Assembly: GCA_002825515.1 (NCBI GenBank)
Contig: PJET01000059.1
Location: 1-11,027, forward strand
DNA: 11,027 nucleotides
Reading direction: 5' to 3'
From: Candidatus Thorarchaeota archaeon MP11T_1
GTDB lineage: Archaea > Asgardarchaeota > Thorarchaeia > Thorarchaeales > Thorarchaeaceae
Shown: one piece after another, positions 1-6,518 of the stretch
Numbering within the stretch: position 1 is the first letter of the stretch
Layout of the letters: every line of letters begins with the position of its first letter
Translations under genes and position numbers: made by a program
The notes under the pieces: model-generated
What the model saw: only the letters and a program-made list of their open reading frames with translations
What the model was told of the DNA's origin: nothing
Databases searched by the model: none

Positions 1-1578
1 GTACTAGAGATGCGAGAGGTCTGTAAAACCTTCTATGGAGAAGGTGAGGTAGAGATTCGGGCAAATGACAATATCAACTTCACACTCCGACGAGGTGAAA
101 TACATGCTCTTCTTGGTGAGAACGGGGCTGGTAAAAGTACGCTTGTTATGAATCTGTGTCGAAGACCCGATAGTGGTTCCGTAATTATTGAGGGGGTTGA
201 ACATGATTTAAAGACACCCCGAGATGCTATTGAAAAGGGGGTTGGAATAGCATATCAAGACCTTTCTCGCACTCTTATTGAGAGACATAGTGTTGCAGAA
301 AATGTGCTGAGCTTGACAGAGGGTTTCTTTCTCTCTCTAGACTCAGTAGAAGAGGCGGTGAGAGAGGGGTTTCAAAAGTTTGACTTGGGTGAACTTGATC
401 CTAAGATGCCTGTTTGGAAGTTGTCTGGAGGCGAAAAACAACGTGTTGAGATTCTGAAGGCATTAATCACAGACCCTAGAATCATCATTCTTGATGAACC
501 CACATCTATGTTGACTCCTCCTGAAGTCGATGGTCTGTTCGCACTACTTGAATCATTGAAAGAAAATGGAAAAGGAATAGTAATCATCACTCATCACCTT
601 GAAGAGGCAATTAGAATTAGTGATAGAATAACTGTCTTGAGAAGAGGACAAGTTGTCGAAACACTTGATGAAGACAGAGTTCAGCAGATGAAGGCCAATC
701 CGGACAAAGGGATTCGAGAGCTCGCACGGATGATGGTTGGAAGAGATACCTTGTATGATTTGAAAAGAACTGAAGCTAAAGAAGGTCCGGTAATATTGGA
801 AACACGAAATCTGTGTGTTGACAATGACATGGGTGTACAAGTTGTGAATGACGTCAGTCTTACTCTGAAAGGCGGAGAGATTCTGGGTCTTGCAGGTATT
901 GCTGGCAATGGACAACGAGAGCTGCTAGAAGCTATTGTGCATATTCGTAATGTGAAGTCAGGAACTATATTATTACACACTGATGACGGCGGGGTAAACA
1001 TCACAAATATGCCTGTGAGTAAGATTAGAAAACTCGGAGTATCATATATTCCTGAGAACCGGAGAAAAGCAATGATTTTGGATCTCACAGTGCGAGAGAA
1101 CCTAATGATGAGCTACTACTCCGATTCGAAAGGTCTTATGATTAATCGTGAAACAATGGTCAATCTGTCAAACAAACTCATAGAGCAGTTTTCAGTTGAC
1201 ACTCCAAGTCCTCTAGCACCCATGAGAAGCCTATCAGGAGGCAACAAACAGAAGGTTGTAGTGGCGAGAGAGATCTCACGCAGTCCCGAACAAGGCTCAA
1301 ATAAGATTCTGATTGCTGAAAATCCGACTTTCGGGCTAGATGTTGGAACCACGCAATTCGTGCGTGAAGAGCTTCTTAGACAACGCGACTTAGGAGCAGC
1401 AGTTCTTTTGGTGTCTAGTGATCTGACAGAGATTCTCACTTTATGCGACAGAGTTAGTGTAATCTACAAGGGTGGCATACTTGGAACTTTAATGGCAAAA
1501 GAGGCAACTCGCGAAAAAGTTGGACTCATGATGGGTGGATTTGTGTCAGATTCCATCTCAGTCGAGGAGGGGAACTAG
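1..1578 (+). CDS. ABC transporter double ATPase, BmpA/nucleoside type (5' end cut off)
   Basis: This is the ATP-hydrolysing subunit of an importer for nucleosides or related sugars, acting on the cytoplasmic face of the membrane. It has two ABC domains in one chain. Numbering from the ATG at position 10, domain 1 has Walker A GENGAGKST (36-44), signature LSGGEKQR (138-145), Walker B ending D162-E163 and switch His195. Domain 2 is degenerate, as is usual in this family: GIAGNGQ replaces the Gly-Lys-Ser of Walker A, the signature LSGGNKQK is kept, Walker B reads LIAENPTFGLDVG, and the switch position is Ser (LLVSSDL). The frame stays open to base 1 and encodes V-L-E before that ATG. Relatives usually have a few residues before this point, so the true start is probably just left of the window. 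The stop is one base from the GTG start of the first permease. The family is certain; the substrate is inferred. Confidence 0.93.
   Translation, partial: VLEMREVCKTFYGEGEVEIRANDNINFTLRRGEIHALLGENGAGKSTLVMNLCRRPDSGSVIIEGVEHDLKTPRDAIEKGVGIAYQDLSRTLIERHSVAENVLSLTEGFFLSLDSVEEAVREGFQKFDLGELDPKMPVWKLSGGEKQRVEILKALITDPRIIILDEPTSMLTPPEVDGLFALLESLKENGKGIVIITHHLEEAIRISDRITVLRRGQVVETLDEDRVQQMKANPDKGIRELARMMVGRDTLYDLKRTEAKEGPVILETRNLCVDNDMGVQVVNDVSLTLKGGEILGLAGIAGNGQRELLEAIVHIRNVKSGTILLHTDDGGVNITNMPVSKIRKLGVSYIPENRRKAMILDLTVRENLMMSYYSDSKGLMINRETMVNLSNKLIEQFSVDTPSPLAPMRSLSGGNKQKVVVAREISRSPEQGSNKILIAENPTFGLDVGTTQFVREELLRQRDLGAAVLLVSSDLTEILTLCDRVSVIYKGGILGTLMAKEATREKVGLMMGGFVSDSISVEEGN
1564..1572 (+). promoter_or_regulatory. 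Shine-Dalgarno site deciding the GTG start of permease 1
   Basis: GAGGAGGGG lies inside the last codons of the ATPase gene, seven bases before GTG 1580. It supports that GTG over the in-frame ATG at 1535, which has no such site and would overlap the ATPase gene by 44 bases. Confidence 0.8.
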
Positions 1579-1579
1579 T

Positions 1580-2770
1580 GTGAATCAGAAGTCGTTTGTG
1601 GCATATCTCCACAAGTTCAAGAATTCTCTCAAGAGCGGCTTTGGATTTCTAAAAAGTAAACTCTGGCCCTTTGAGATCTCCTTTCGGAAGAGACCCTCGA
1701 AACTTACATTTGAGGAGTCAGTTCGTATACGAATTATCTCACTACTTCTTGGACTTGCAGCGGTTGCTGTCGTATTTTTCGCTTATGGACAAAATCCGTT
1801 AGCACTCTATCTTAACATCTTCGGGGTCGCGTTTTTCACCAGGTATGGAATTATCGGAACCCTCTCCCGATTCATTCCATTATTGTTAGTTGCTTTGGGG
1901 TTAGCGATACCGTTTCGAGCAAAGATAGACAACATCGGTGCAGAGGGTCAGCTTATAGTAGGGGCTATAGCTGCCACAGGAGTGGCTTTCTCACTTCAAC
2001 ATTTACCCCCACTTGTTCTTATTCCACTCATGTTCTTGGCAGGATTTGTTGCAGGAGCCCTTTGGGCACTACCAATAGCACTTTTTCGAGTAAAAAGCCA
2101 ATTCAAGGGTTCTGATGTAGTAATCAGCTTTCTCCTCGTATTTCCCGCACTCTATCTCGTAGAGTATCTTGTTACCGGTCCCTGGCAAGATCCAGAGGGT
2201 TGGGGGTTTCCTCAGTCGCCTCTTCTGCCTGAAGCAGCTCGAATACCTCTTTTTCCCACTACAAGAATCCACTTGACAATCATTCTAGCAGTAGCATTAG
2301 CAATACTTGTTTACCACTATCTTGTCAGAACTAGAGAAGGCATCACAGAAACTAAACTAGGCTATGAAATCAATGTGATGGGAGAAAACCCAGAGGCAGG
2401 GGAGTCAATGGGAATGAGCTTTCTCAAAGTAGCAATTATCACTGTATTACTCTCTGGTGGTTTGGCCGGTCTTGCTGGAGTGAGTGAGGTCGCAGGCAAT
2501 CCAAATCTTTACCGATTGCGGATGGAGATTTCCACTGGACTTGGATTCACAGGTATTGCTGTAGCATGGCTTGGTGGGCTCAACCCTCTAGGTGTCATAG
2601 TCAGTTCACTATTCTTTGCAGCCCTTTTAGCTGGAGGTATTGAGATACAATCTGCTGGGCTCCCTTTTGGAGTCGTTAACCTGTTCAATGGAGCCATTCT
2701 GTTCTTTGTACTCGTGACAGAATTCTTCCTAAGATACACAGCTGAGGTGAAACTACGTCATGGCGATTGA
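1580..2770 (+). CDS. ABC transporter permease 1, BmpA/nucleoside type (BPD_transp_2 family)
   Basis: This is one of two integral membrane subunits forming the import channel. From GTG 1580 it has 396 residues. Residues 1-50 form a long basic and aromatic cytoplasmic extension with no membrane character. Hydrophobic segments follow, the first at about 52-69. Family motifs are NIGAEGQ (118-124), in the conserved loop after the early helices, and GENPEAGESMGMS (268-280), the cytoplasmic coupling region that contacts the ATPase. The Gly/Leu-rich segment SGGLAGLAG follows the latter. The start was chosen by the strong Shine-Dalgarno site at 1564-1572. The gene follows the ATPase by one base and overlaps the second permease by 11 bases, so the three are surely co-transcribed and probably translationally coupled. 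The pair resembles YufP/YufQ-type nucleoside permeases; the actual substrate cannot be read from the sequence. Confidence 0.92.
   Translation: MNQKSFVAYLHKFKNSLKSGFGFLKSKLWPFEISFRKRPSKLTFEESVRIRIISLLLGLAAVAVVFFAYGQNPLALYLNIFGVAFFTRYGIIGTLSRFIPLLLVALGLAIPFRAKIDNIGAEGQLIVGAIAATGVAFSLQHLPPLVLIPLMFLAGFVAGALWALPIALFRVKSQFKGSDVVISFLLVFPALYLVEYLVTGPWQDPEGWGFPQSPLLPEAARIPLFPTTRIHLTIILAVALAILVYHYLVRTREGITETKLGYEINVMGENPEAGESMGMSFLKVAIITVLLSGGLAGLAGVSEVAGNPNLYRLRMEISTGLGFTGIAVAWLGGLNPLGVIVSSLFFAALLAGGIEIQSAGLPFGVVNLFNGAILFFVLVTEFFLRYTAEVKLRHGD
2744..2750 (+). promoter_or_regulatory. Shine-Dalgarno site of permease 2
   Basis: GAGGTGA lies within the end of the first permease gene, nine bases before ATG 2760. 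It supports translation of the second permease from the same transcript. Confidence 0.75.
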
Positions 2771-3680
2771 ACATACAGTATCTCAGATTGTGGTCGCCGC
2801 CACCTTCTTCCTGATTCCTACATTAGGTGAAATGGTTTCCGAGCGTTCCGGTGTATTGAATCTAGGTGTGGAGGGGATGGTCATATCAGGCGCGGCCGGG
2901 GCTTTTGCAGCAGCCCATATAACAGGCAACCTTCTGATTGGAGCTTTAGCTGGATCCCTAATTGGTGGAATACTGGCACTCATACATGCAATTGTGACAA
3001 TCACATTCAAGCGAAATCAGGTTGTATCAGGGATATCACTGACCATTCTGGGAACAGGACTGAGTAGCATCTTGGGTCTGGGCTTAATCGGTGTTCCAAT
3101 AGTACCATTTCAACCCATAGCCATTCCGGGTCTTAGTGCTATTCCCCTTATTGGCCAAATCTTCTTCAACAGAAACCTGCTTGTCTATTTCTCATACATA
3201 ATGGTTCCAGTTCTCTGGATTATTCTCTTCAAGACACGTTATGGTCTAATGATACGCAGTGTTGGAGAGAACCCGATGGCAGCATATACGCAGGGTATTG
3301 ATGTGGTCAAGGTCAGATACCTAAGTGTAGTATTTGGCGGCATGATGTGTGGCCTTGGTGGTGCATACCTGACTCTTGCATGGATTCCGATGTGGGTTGA
3401 AGGCATAACTACCGCAAGAGGATGGATTGTTATTGCATTAGTAGTAGTTGGATTGTGGCATCCTCTAGGAGTTTTCGTGGGGAGCTATATCTTTGGAACC
3501 TTTGAGGTCCTTCGTTATGCTTTTCAACCTCTTGGTGTACCCACAGCTTTTCTAAACATGCTACCCTATATCTCTACGATTCTTTTCCTAGTCGCCTGGG
3601 GTATCTTATTGAACTTGCAGAAAGTGAAACGAATCGTGGGTGCTCCCTCATCACTTTGTGTACCATTCGAAACGGAGTGA
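2760..3680 (+). CDS. ABC transporter permease 2, BmpA/nucleoside type (BPD_transp_2 family)
   Basis: This is the second channel subunit, 306 residues, expected to pair with the upstream permease. It is largely hydrophobic. It begins almost directly with a membrane segment (about 7-24), followed by the family hallmark NLGVEGM (34-40), the counterpart of NIGAEGQ in permease 1. The coupling-loop motif VGENPMAAYTQGID starts near residue 168. Gly-rich helices follow (GGMMCGLGGAYL), with a last hydrophobic segment near 275-290 and a short cytoplasmic tail. ATG 2760 is supported by GAGGTGA at 2744-2750. It overlaps permease 1 by 11 bases in a different frame and is the last gene of the operon within the window. 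Length and motifs match the short permease of the YufP/YufQ pair. Family assignment is firm; the ligand is inferred only from the family. Confidence 0.93.
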   Translation: MAIEHTVSQIVVAATFFLIPTLGEMVSERSGVLNLGVEGMVISGAAGAFAAAHITGNLLIGALAGSLIGGILALIHAIVTITFKRNQVVSGISLTILGTGLSSILGLGLIGVPIVPFQPIAIPGLSAIPLIGQIFFNRNLLVYFSYIMVPVLWIILFKTRYGLMIRSVGENPMAAYTQGIDVVKVRYLSVVFGGMMCGLGGAYLTLAWIPMWVEGITTARGWIVIALVVVGLWHPLGVFVGSYIFGTFEVLRYAFQPLGVPTAFLNMLPYISTILFLVAWGILLNLQKVKRIVGAPSSLCVPFETE

Positions 3681-3762
3681 TGCAATCCTGAGAATTATCT
3701 CCTTCCGCATGGATTGACTTCAAATTTTCCTGAGGTTATGTTCAAAGCTTCATATCCCTAGG

Positions 3763-3774
3763 ACAATATACAAA
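3763..3774 (+). promoter_or_regulatory. Possible box A promoter for the small membrane protein gene
   Basis: ACAATATACAAA in the 119-base gap after the transporter operon is AT-rich and lies about 30 bases before GTG 3800. This suits an archaeal box A giving a leaderless or short-leader transcript. The match is loose, and no clear terminator for the operon was seen in the same gap. Confidence 0.3.
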
Positions 3775-3799
3775 ACTGTAGCATTTTGCGATATTACAA

Positions 3800-4066
3800 G
3801 TGAGCATTATGGATAAGGAAAATGAACACCGCAGACGAATCATTGGTAGTATAGCATCAGTGTCTTTGTTTGTTGCTTGGATTCTCATTGATCTCTATCT
3901 GTTCCCTATGATAGGGATTTCAAGCAACTATCAACTTTACGAACTTGTTACTTACGGTTCTTGGGCTGTTATTGCTCTAGTTTGTTTCCTTCTTCTTTCT
4001 TGGGCTGGATGGTTTCCCATGCGTATTCGCGATAGCTCTTCAGATTCTACTGCTCACATTAACTAG
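3800..4066 (+). CDS. Small two-helix membrane protein, unknown function
   Basis: I do not recognise this family. The product has 88 residues from GTG 3800, or 85 from ATG 3809; neither has a clear Shine-Dalgarno site. The N-terminus is polar and basic (KENEHRRR), which by the positive-inside rule suggests a cytoplasmic N-terminus. Two hydrophobic segments follow, about 15-36 and 48-69, joined by a short loop containing NYQLYE. The tail is polar and serine-rich. It follows the transporter operon in the same direction after 119 bases and ends convergently with the next gene, the two stops sharing one CTAG. Its hydrophobic pattern and clean boundaries favour a real gene. A link to the transporter is possible, but nothing in the sequence shows it. 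Confidence 0.6.
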   Translation: MSIMDKENEHRRRIIGSIASVSLFVAWILIDLYLFPMIGISSNYQLYELVTYGSWAVIALVCFLLLSWAGWFPMRIRDSSSDSTAHIN

Positions 4067-4815
4067 CTTTGTTGCAAATCGCTATCACCCATAGAAATCG
4101 ACTCTCCCTGTTGCTCAAGAGTATGCAGCAATTGGCGTCCGATTGTCACAATTACAAATACAGCCATCACTACTTTGATTGGAGTTATGAACGCTGCACC
4201 AATCCACAACAGAGCCAGGTCCGCTGAGGTCATTCCATAGTAAAACCACCACATTTGTCCCGGTACAAGAACAAAAACACGAAACAGGATATCTGATTCT
4301 AATGCAATGACACAACAGAATACGAGCATCATCAGTTTATACCTTTCACCTGTGTTTGACCAGTAGCCACGGATTGTAACTATGAAATAAACCACAACTA
4401 CACCATATCCAACAAGAATGTCCCAAATTCCCCACCGTGGAAGTTCCCATGATACGGGGTAAATGAAATATCCAAGTAGCATTACAGAGTAGATGCCAAC
4501 TACCGGCTCCCATTTCTGTTGGTACACAAAACCACCTACTGCGGCACCAACAGAAAGACCAATCATGAATAGAAACTCAATAGTGTCCCTAGGTATGATT
4601 GCATGTCCAAGAAAACTACCGAGTCCAACAGATACCGCTCCCAAGTAGGGTCCCAATAGAATTCCGATAATAGGGCTCAATAGAAATGCCCAACTGTCCC
4701 AGACTCCTGAGCTGAAACCGAATGCAGGAATGATGTCTAAAACTGCAGTCAAGGCTGCAAAGACAGCAACAAAAGCGACAATCCGACTCGAGTTTGAACT
4801 AATTGGAAGTGCCAT
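4063..4815 (-). CDS. Multi-pass membrane protein resembling an ECF transporter S component
   Basis: The product has 250 residues with about seven hydrophobic stretches: roughly 11-32, 41-72, 79-98, 104-121, 131-150, 160-184 and 197-228. The N-terminal half resembles substrate-capture (S) proteins of energy-coupling-factor vitamin transporters. It has an early Ala-rich helix (VAVFAALTAVLDIIP), then LLSPIIGILLGPYLGAVSVGLGSFLG, similar in style to the S-component segment where a Pro/Gly-rich helix is followed by a Gly-rich one. S components usually have six helices and 170-200 residues, so this one is longer; the extra C-terminal helix and polar tail (from about 231) are unexplained. No ECF ATPase or T subunit lies in the window, so it would have to use a shared module. 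The start is ATG 4815, the first in the frame, with a box A-like site about 30 bases upstream. The family call is tentative and the ligand unknown. Confidence 0.6.
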   Translation of the reverse strand: MALPISSNSSRIVAFVAVFAALTAVLDIIPAFGFSSGVWDSWAFLLSPIIGILLGPYLGAVSVGLGSFLGHAIIPRDTIEFLFMIGLSVGAAVGGFVYQQKWEPVVGIYSVMLLGYFIYPVSWELPRWGIWDILVGYGVVVVYFIVTIRGYWSNTGERYKLMMLVFCCVIALESDILFRVFVLVPGQMWWFYYGMTSADLALLWIGAAFITPIKVVMAVFVIVTIGRQLLHTLEQQGESISMGDSDLQQS

Positions 4816-4841
4816 CGTTCCGCGTCACTTTACATGGCATG

Positions 4842-4849
4842 ATTTAAAC
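4842..4849 (-). promoter_or_regulatory. Box A promoter of the ECF-S-like gene
   Basis: On the minus strand the sequence reads GAAGAGGTTTAAATCAT: a purine-rich BRE-like stretch followed by TTTAAAT. The box is centred about 30 bases before ATG 4815, implying a very short leader. It lies in the 108-base divergent gap shared with the six-segment membrane protein gene. Confidence 0.45.
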
Positions 4850-4865
4850 CTCTTCGTCATACGAT

Positions 4866-4876
4866 TGTCTAAATAC
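4866..4876 (+). promoter_or_regulatory. Possible box A promoter of the six-segment membrane protein gene
   Basis: TGTCTAAATAC contains an AT-rich core about 50 bases before TTG 4924. A start of transcription about 25 bases downstream would leave the Shine-Dalgarno site at 4907-4912 inside the leader. The match to box A is weak. Confidence 0.3.
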
Positions 4877-4906
4877 TGCCAAGTAGTACCAATTCGGGAC
4901 AGAAGA

Positions 4907-4912
4907 AAGGAG
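4907..4912 (+). promoter_or_regulatory. Shine-Dalgarno site for the TTG start at 4924
   Basis: AAGGAG lies 11 bases before TTG 4924, slightly longer than ideal spacing. An in-frame stop (TGA 4915-4917) sits just upstream, so TTG 4924 is the first possible start in this frame. The hydrophobic N-terminus begins directly after it. Confidence 0.55.
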
Positions 4913-4923
4913 TTTGACACACA

Positions 4924-5862
4924 TTGGGTAAAGCTAGATTCATCTTTCCATTTCTATTCTCAGCTGGAGGAATTGCAGCTGCATTGTACATTATATACCG
5001 AGTGACAACGATAGTCCCATCTTTCGAATTCTTTCCTTTCATTGAAGGATCACTCTTCACAGATATTCTCGTCATTCTTGGAGTAGCAATTCCTGTCATT
5101 GTCATCGAATATTTCATAATCGCGATACCATTAGCTGCCCTTTTCCTTCTGGGTAGTCGAATGATAAAATCAGCGACATACAATTTCAGCATCATGGACA
5201 TAGGTCAGGATTTTGGAGGCTACCGGATGCTCCGCAGGAGCGTTGCACCTGCCCTCTTCAGTATCAGCTCCGCTGGGTTGGTCGTGGGTCTCATTGAGGG
5301 AATAATCATTGACGCTCTTCCGCTTCTTCCTCCCGAACAACGATATTTGATATCATTAAGTGCAACACTAATGGGCGCCCTCATAATAATGCCAATCGCC
5401 TTAGCGCTATTCATTCCTACTTGGATTCTGAATGATGCTGGTATCGTCACATATCTCAAAGAAGGACAACTGAATGTACGACAATGTCCTGATACAGAAG
5501 GCGTGGGACGCTGGTATAGCAGTATGCTTGGAGGTTACTCACTATTCGCATTTCCAATCGCTATGGTGAGTGCACACTTTGTCAGACCATTCATCATAGA
5601 GGGCATAACCCCTGAACCACAGTTGCTTCTCATCAGCAGTTTGTGGACAATTGGGATCCCTCTACTTGTGATGGCTTTCATAATGCCAGTTGTCTTCATG
5701 AATGAGGCGGCACAGAGAAGGTCCGTCGGGTTCATTCAGCGCTTTGCAAGAGGACTCGCAGCTAAGGAAGTAGAGAAGCCTGTAATTGCTAGAAAGGATG
5801 TAAAGAAAGAACCAAAGGAAGAACCACCAGAAGAACCGGCTAAAGAAGAACTGGACTACTGA
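4924..5862 (+). CDS. Six-segment membrane protein with charged Pro/Glu/Lys tail, unknown function
   Basis: I do not recognise this family. The product has 312 residues from TTG 4924. Hydrophobic segments lie at about 6-27, 44-80 (long, perhaps two passes), 109-132, 141-168, 203-224 and 234-260. The loops carry charged stretches, including a basic, Gly-containing loop before the third segment (GQDFGGYRMLRRS). The last 45 or so residues are hydrophilic. They end in a low-complexity tail rich in Lys, Glu and Pro (KKEPKEEPPEEPAKEEL), which should be cytoplasmic and could be a binding tether. No catalytic or transport motif was seen. It is transcribed divergently from the ECF-S-like gene and followed by a 113-base gap holding the next gene's promoter. 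It could be a transporter-like or structural membrane protein; no evidence decides between them. Confidence 0.8.
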   Translation: MGKARFIFPFLFSAGGIAAALYIIYRVTTIVPSFEFFPFIEGSLFTDILVILGVAIPVIVIEYFIIAIPLAALFLLGSRMIKSATYNFSIMDIGQDFGGYRMLRRSVAPALFSISSAGLVVGLIEGIIIDALPLLPPEQRYLISLSATLMGALIIMPIALALFIPTWILNDAGIVTYLKEGQLNVRQCPDTEGVGRWYSSMLGGYSLFAFPIAMVSAHFVRPFIIEGITPEPQLLLISSLWTIGIPLLVMAFIMPVVFMNEAAQRRSVGFIQRFARGLAAKEVEKPVIARKDVKKEPKEEPPEEPAKEELDY

Positions 5863-5921
5863 GTTCGTAACTACTTGAGCAGGTTCTTATCATCGGAGAA
5901 ATCTAGAAGAGTCATTGCGAA

Positions 5922-5934
5922 ACCCTTTTACATA
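5922..5934 (+). promoter_or_regulatory. Box A promoter of the AHSA1-like gene
   Basis: The sequence around ACCCTTTTACATA, followed by TGTATTATAAC, is the AT-rich patch upstream of ATG 5976. A box A at TTTTACATA would start transcription near 5955 and leave a leader of about 20 bases holding the Shine-Dalgarno site. A second candidate core, TATTATAA (5937-5944), overlaps the downstream side. Confidence 0.4.
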
Positions 5935-5964
5935 TGTATTATAACTATAGTTAATAGATATCAC

Positions 5965-5970
5965 GGAGGG
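5965..5970 (+). promoter_or_regulatory. Shine-Dalgarno site of the AHSA1-like gene
   Basis: GGAGGG lies five bases before ATG 5976 and fixes that start. Confidence 0.7.
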
Positions 5971-5975
5971 TTTCC

Positions 5976-6422
5976 ATGACAGAATTGATTGACGTTGAGA
6001 TTAAGCAGAACACACTCGTTCATGCTACACCAGAAAAGGTCTATGACGCACTCACAACCGGTGAGGGTCTAGATGCTTGGTTCACTGTTGGATCAGAGGT
6101 TGATGCCAGACCTGGTGGAAGCATCACATTCCGCTGGAAGGACTGGGGACCAGACAAGTACACAACCGAGGCGAAAGGTCCGGTCTTAGAGGCAAAAAGG
6201 CCTGAACGGTTTGTGTTTCAGTGGAATTCAGACAACCCAACCTATGCTACTACAATAGAGATTGACTTCGAGCCAGTTGAAGAAGGAACAGTAGTGCGGC
6301 TAAGAGAGTATGGGTATCATGATACACCATCTGGAAGAGCAGCCCTGTTGGAATGTGCTGCTGGATGGGGTGAGGCGTTAACACTCATGAAATATTATGT
6401 GGAACATGGAGTGACCTATTAG
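5976..6422 (+). CDS. SRPBCC / AHSA1-like (START-fold) protein
   Basis: This is a 148-residue soluble protein of the AHSA1 (Activator of Hsp90 ATPase homologue 1-like) branch of the SRPBCC superfamily, whose helix-grip fold encloses a hydrophobic pocket. The family order is visible. A first strand and helix contain ATPEKVYDALTTGEGLDAWF (residues 18-37), the typical 'A-x-x-x-V-Y-x-A-L-T ... W-F' start. Then come PGGSITFRW, a strand near GPVLEAKRPERFVFQW, and a closing pair of strands around TIEIDFEPVEEGTVVRLRE. A final amphipathic helix, about 125-144, contains ECAAGWGEALTLMKYYVEHG. Length matches the family. Bacterial and archaeal members are mostly of unknown ligand, so no specific reaction is claimed. 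It has its own promoter-like region, a good Shine-Dalgarno site and a terminator, so it is probably a single-gene unit. It converges with a DinB-fold gene. Confidence 0.88.
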   Translation: MTELIDVEIKQNTLVHATPEKVYDALTTGEGLDAWFTVGSEVDARPGGSITFRWKDWGPDKYTTEAKGPVLEAKRPERFVFQWNSDNPTYATTIEIDFEPVEEGTVVRLREYGYHDTPSGRAALLECAAGWGEALTLMKYYVEHGVTY

Positions 6423-6462
6423 AAAACACCAGTGATGCGACAAATCAACGAATCCTCATGAT

Positions 6463-6497
6463 AAACGGCCTCGTGAATATATGCCGTTTTTTCCTTT
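6463..6497 (+). terminator. Hairpin plus T-run terminator after the AHSA1-like gene
   Basis: AAACGGC (6463-6469) and GCCGTTT (6483-6489) form a perfect seven-base-pair stem around a 13-base loop. The 3' arm runs into six consecutive T (6487-6492), then CC and further T-rich sequence. It starts about 40 bases after the stop at 6422 in the 96-base convergent gap. In archaea the T-rich tract alone may suffice; the T-run suits the plus-strand gene better than the minus-strand one. Confidence 0.6.
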
Positions 6498-6518
6498 ATT
6501 TACTCCACCAACTACGTA

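Noticed and set aside
553..1088. Long open frames on the minus strand opposite the ATPase gene
   Set aside because: They lie wholly inside a well-conserved gene, their products show no domain or plausible membrane pattern, and no promoter or ribosome site supports them.
1535..1579. Earlier ATG start for permease 1
   Set aside because: It would overlap the ATPase gene by 44 bases without a ribosome site, whereas GTG 1580 has GAGGAGGGG seven bases upstream.
3681..3760. Possible terminator or riboswitch after the transporter operon
   Set aside because: Only a four-base-pair GAGA/TCTC stem and short T-runs were found, not enough to support either.
4730..5005. Plus-strand open frame of 91 codons across the divergent gap
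   Set aside because: It overlaps the starts of two better-supported genes on both sides, and its product has no recognisable character.
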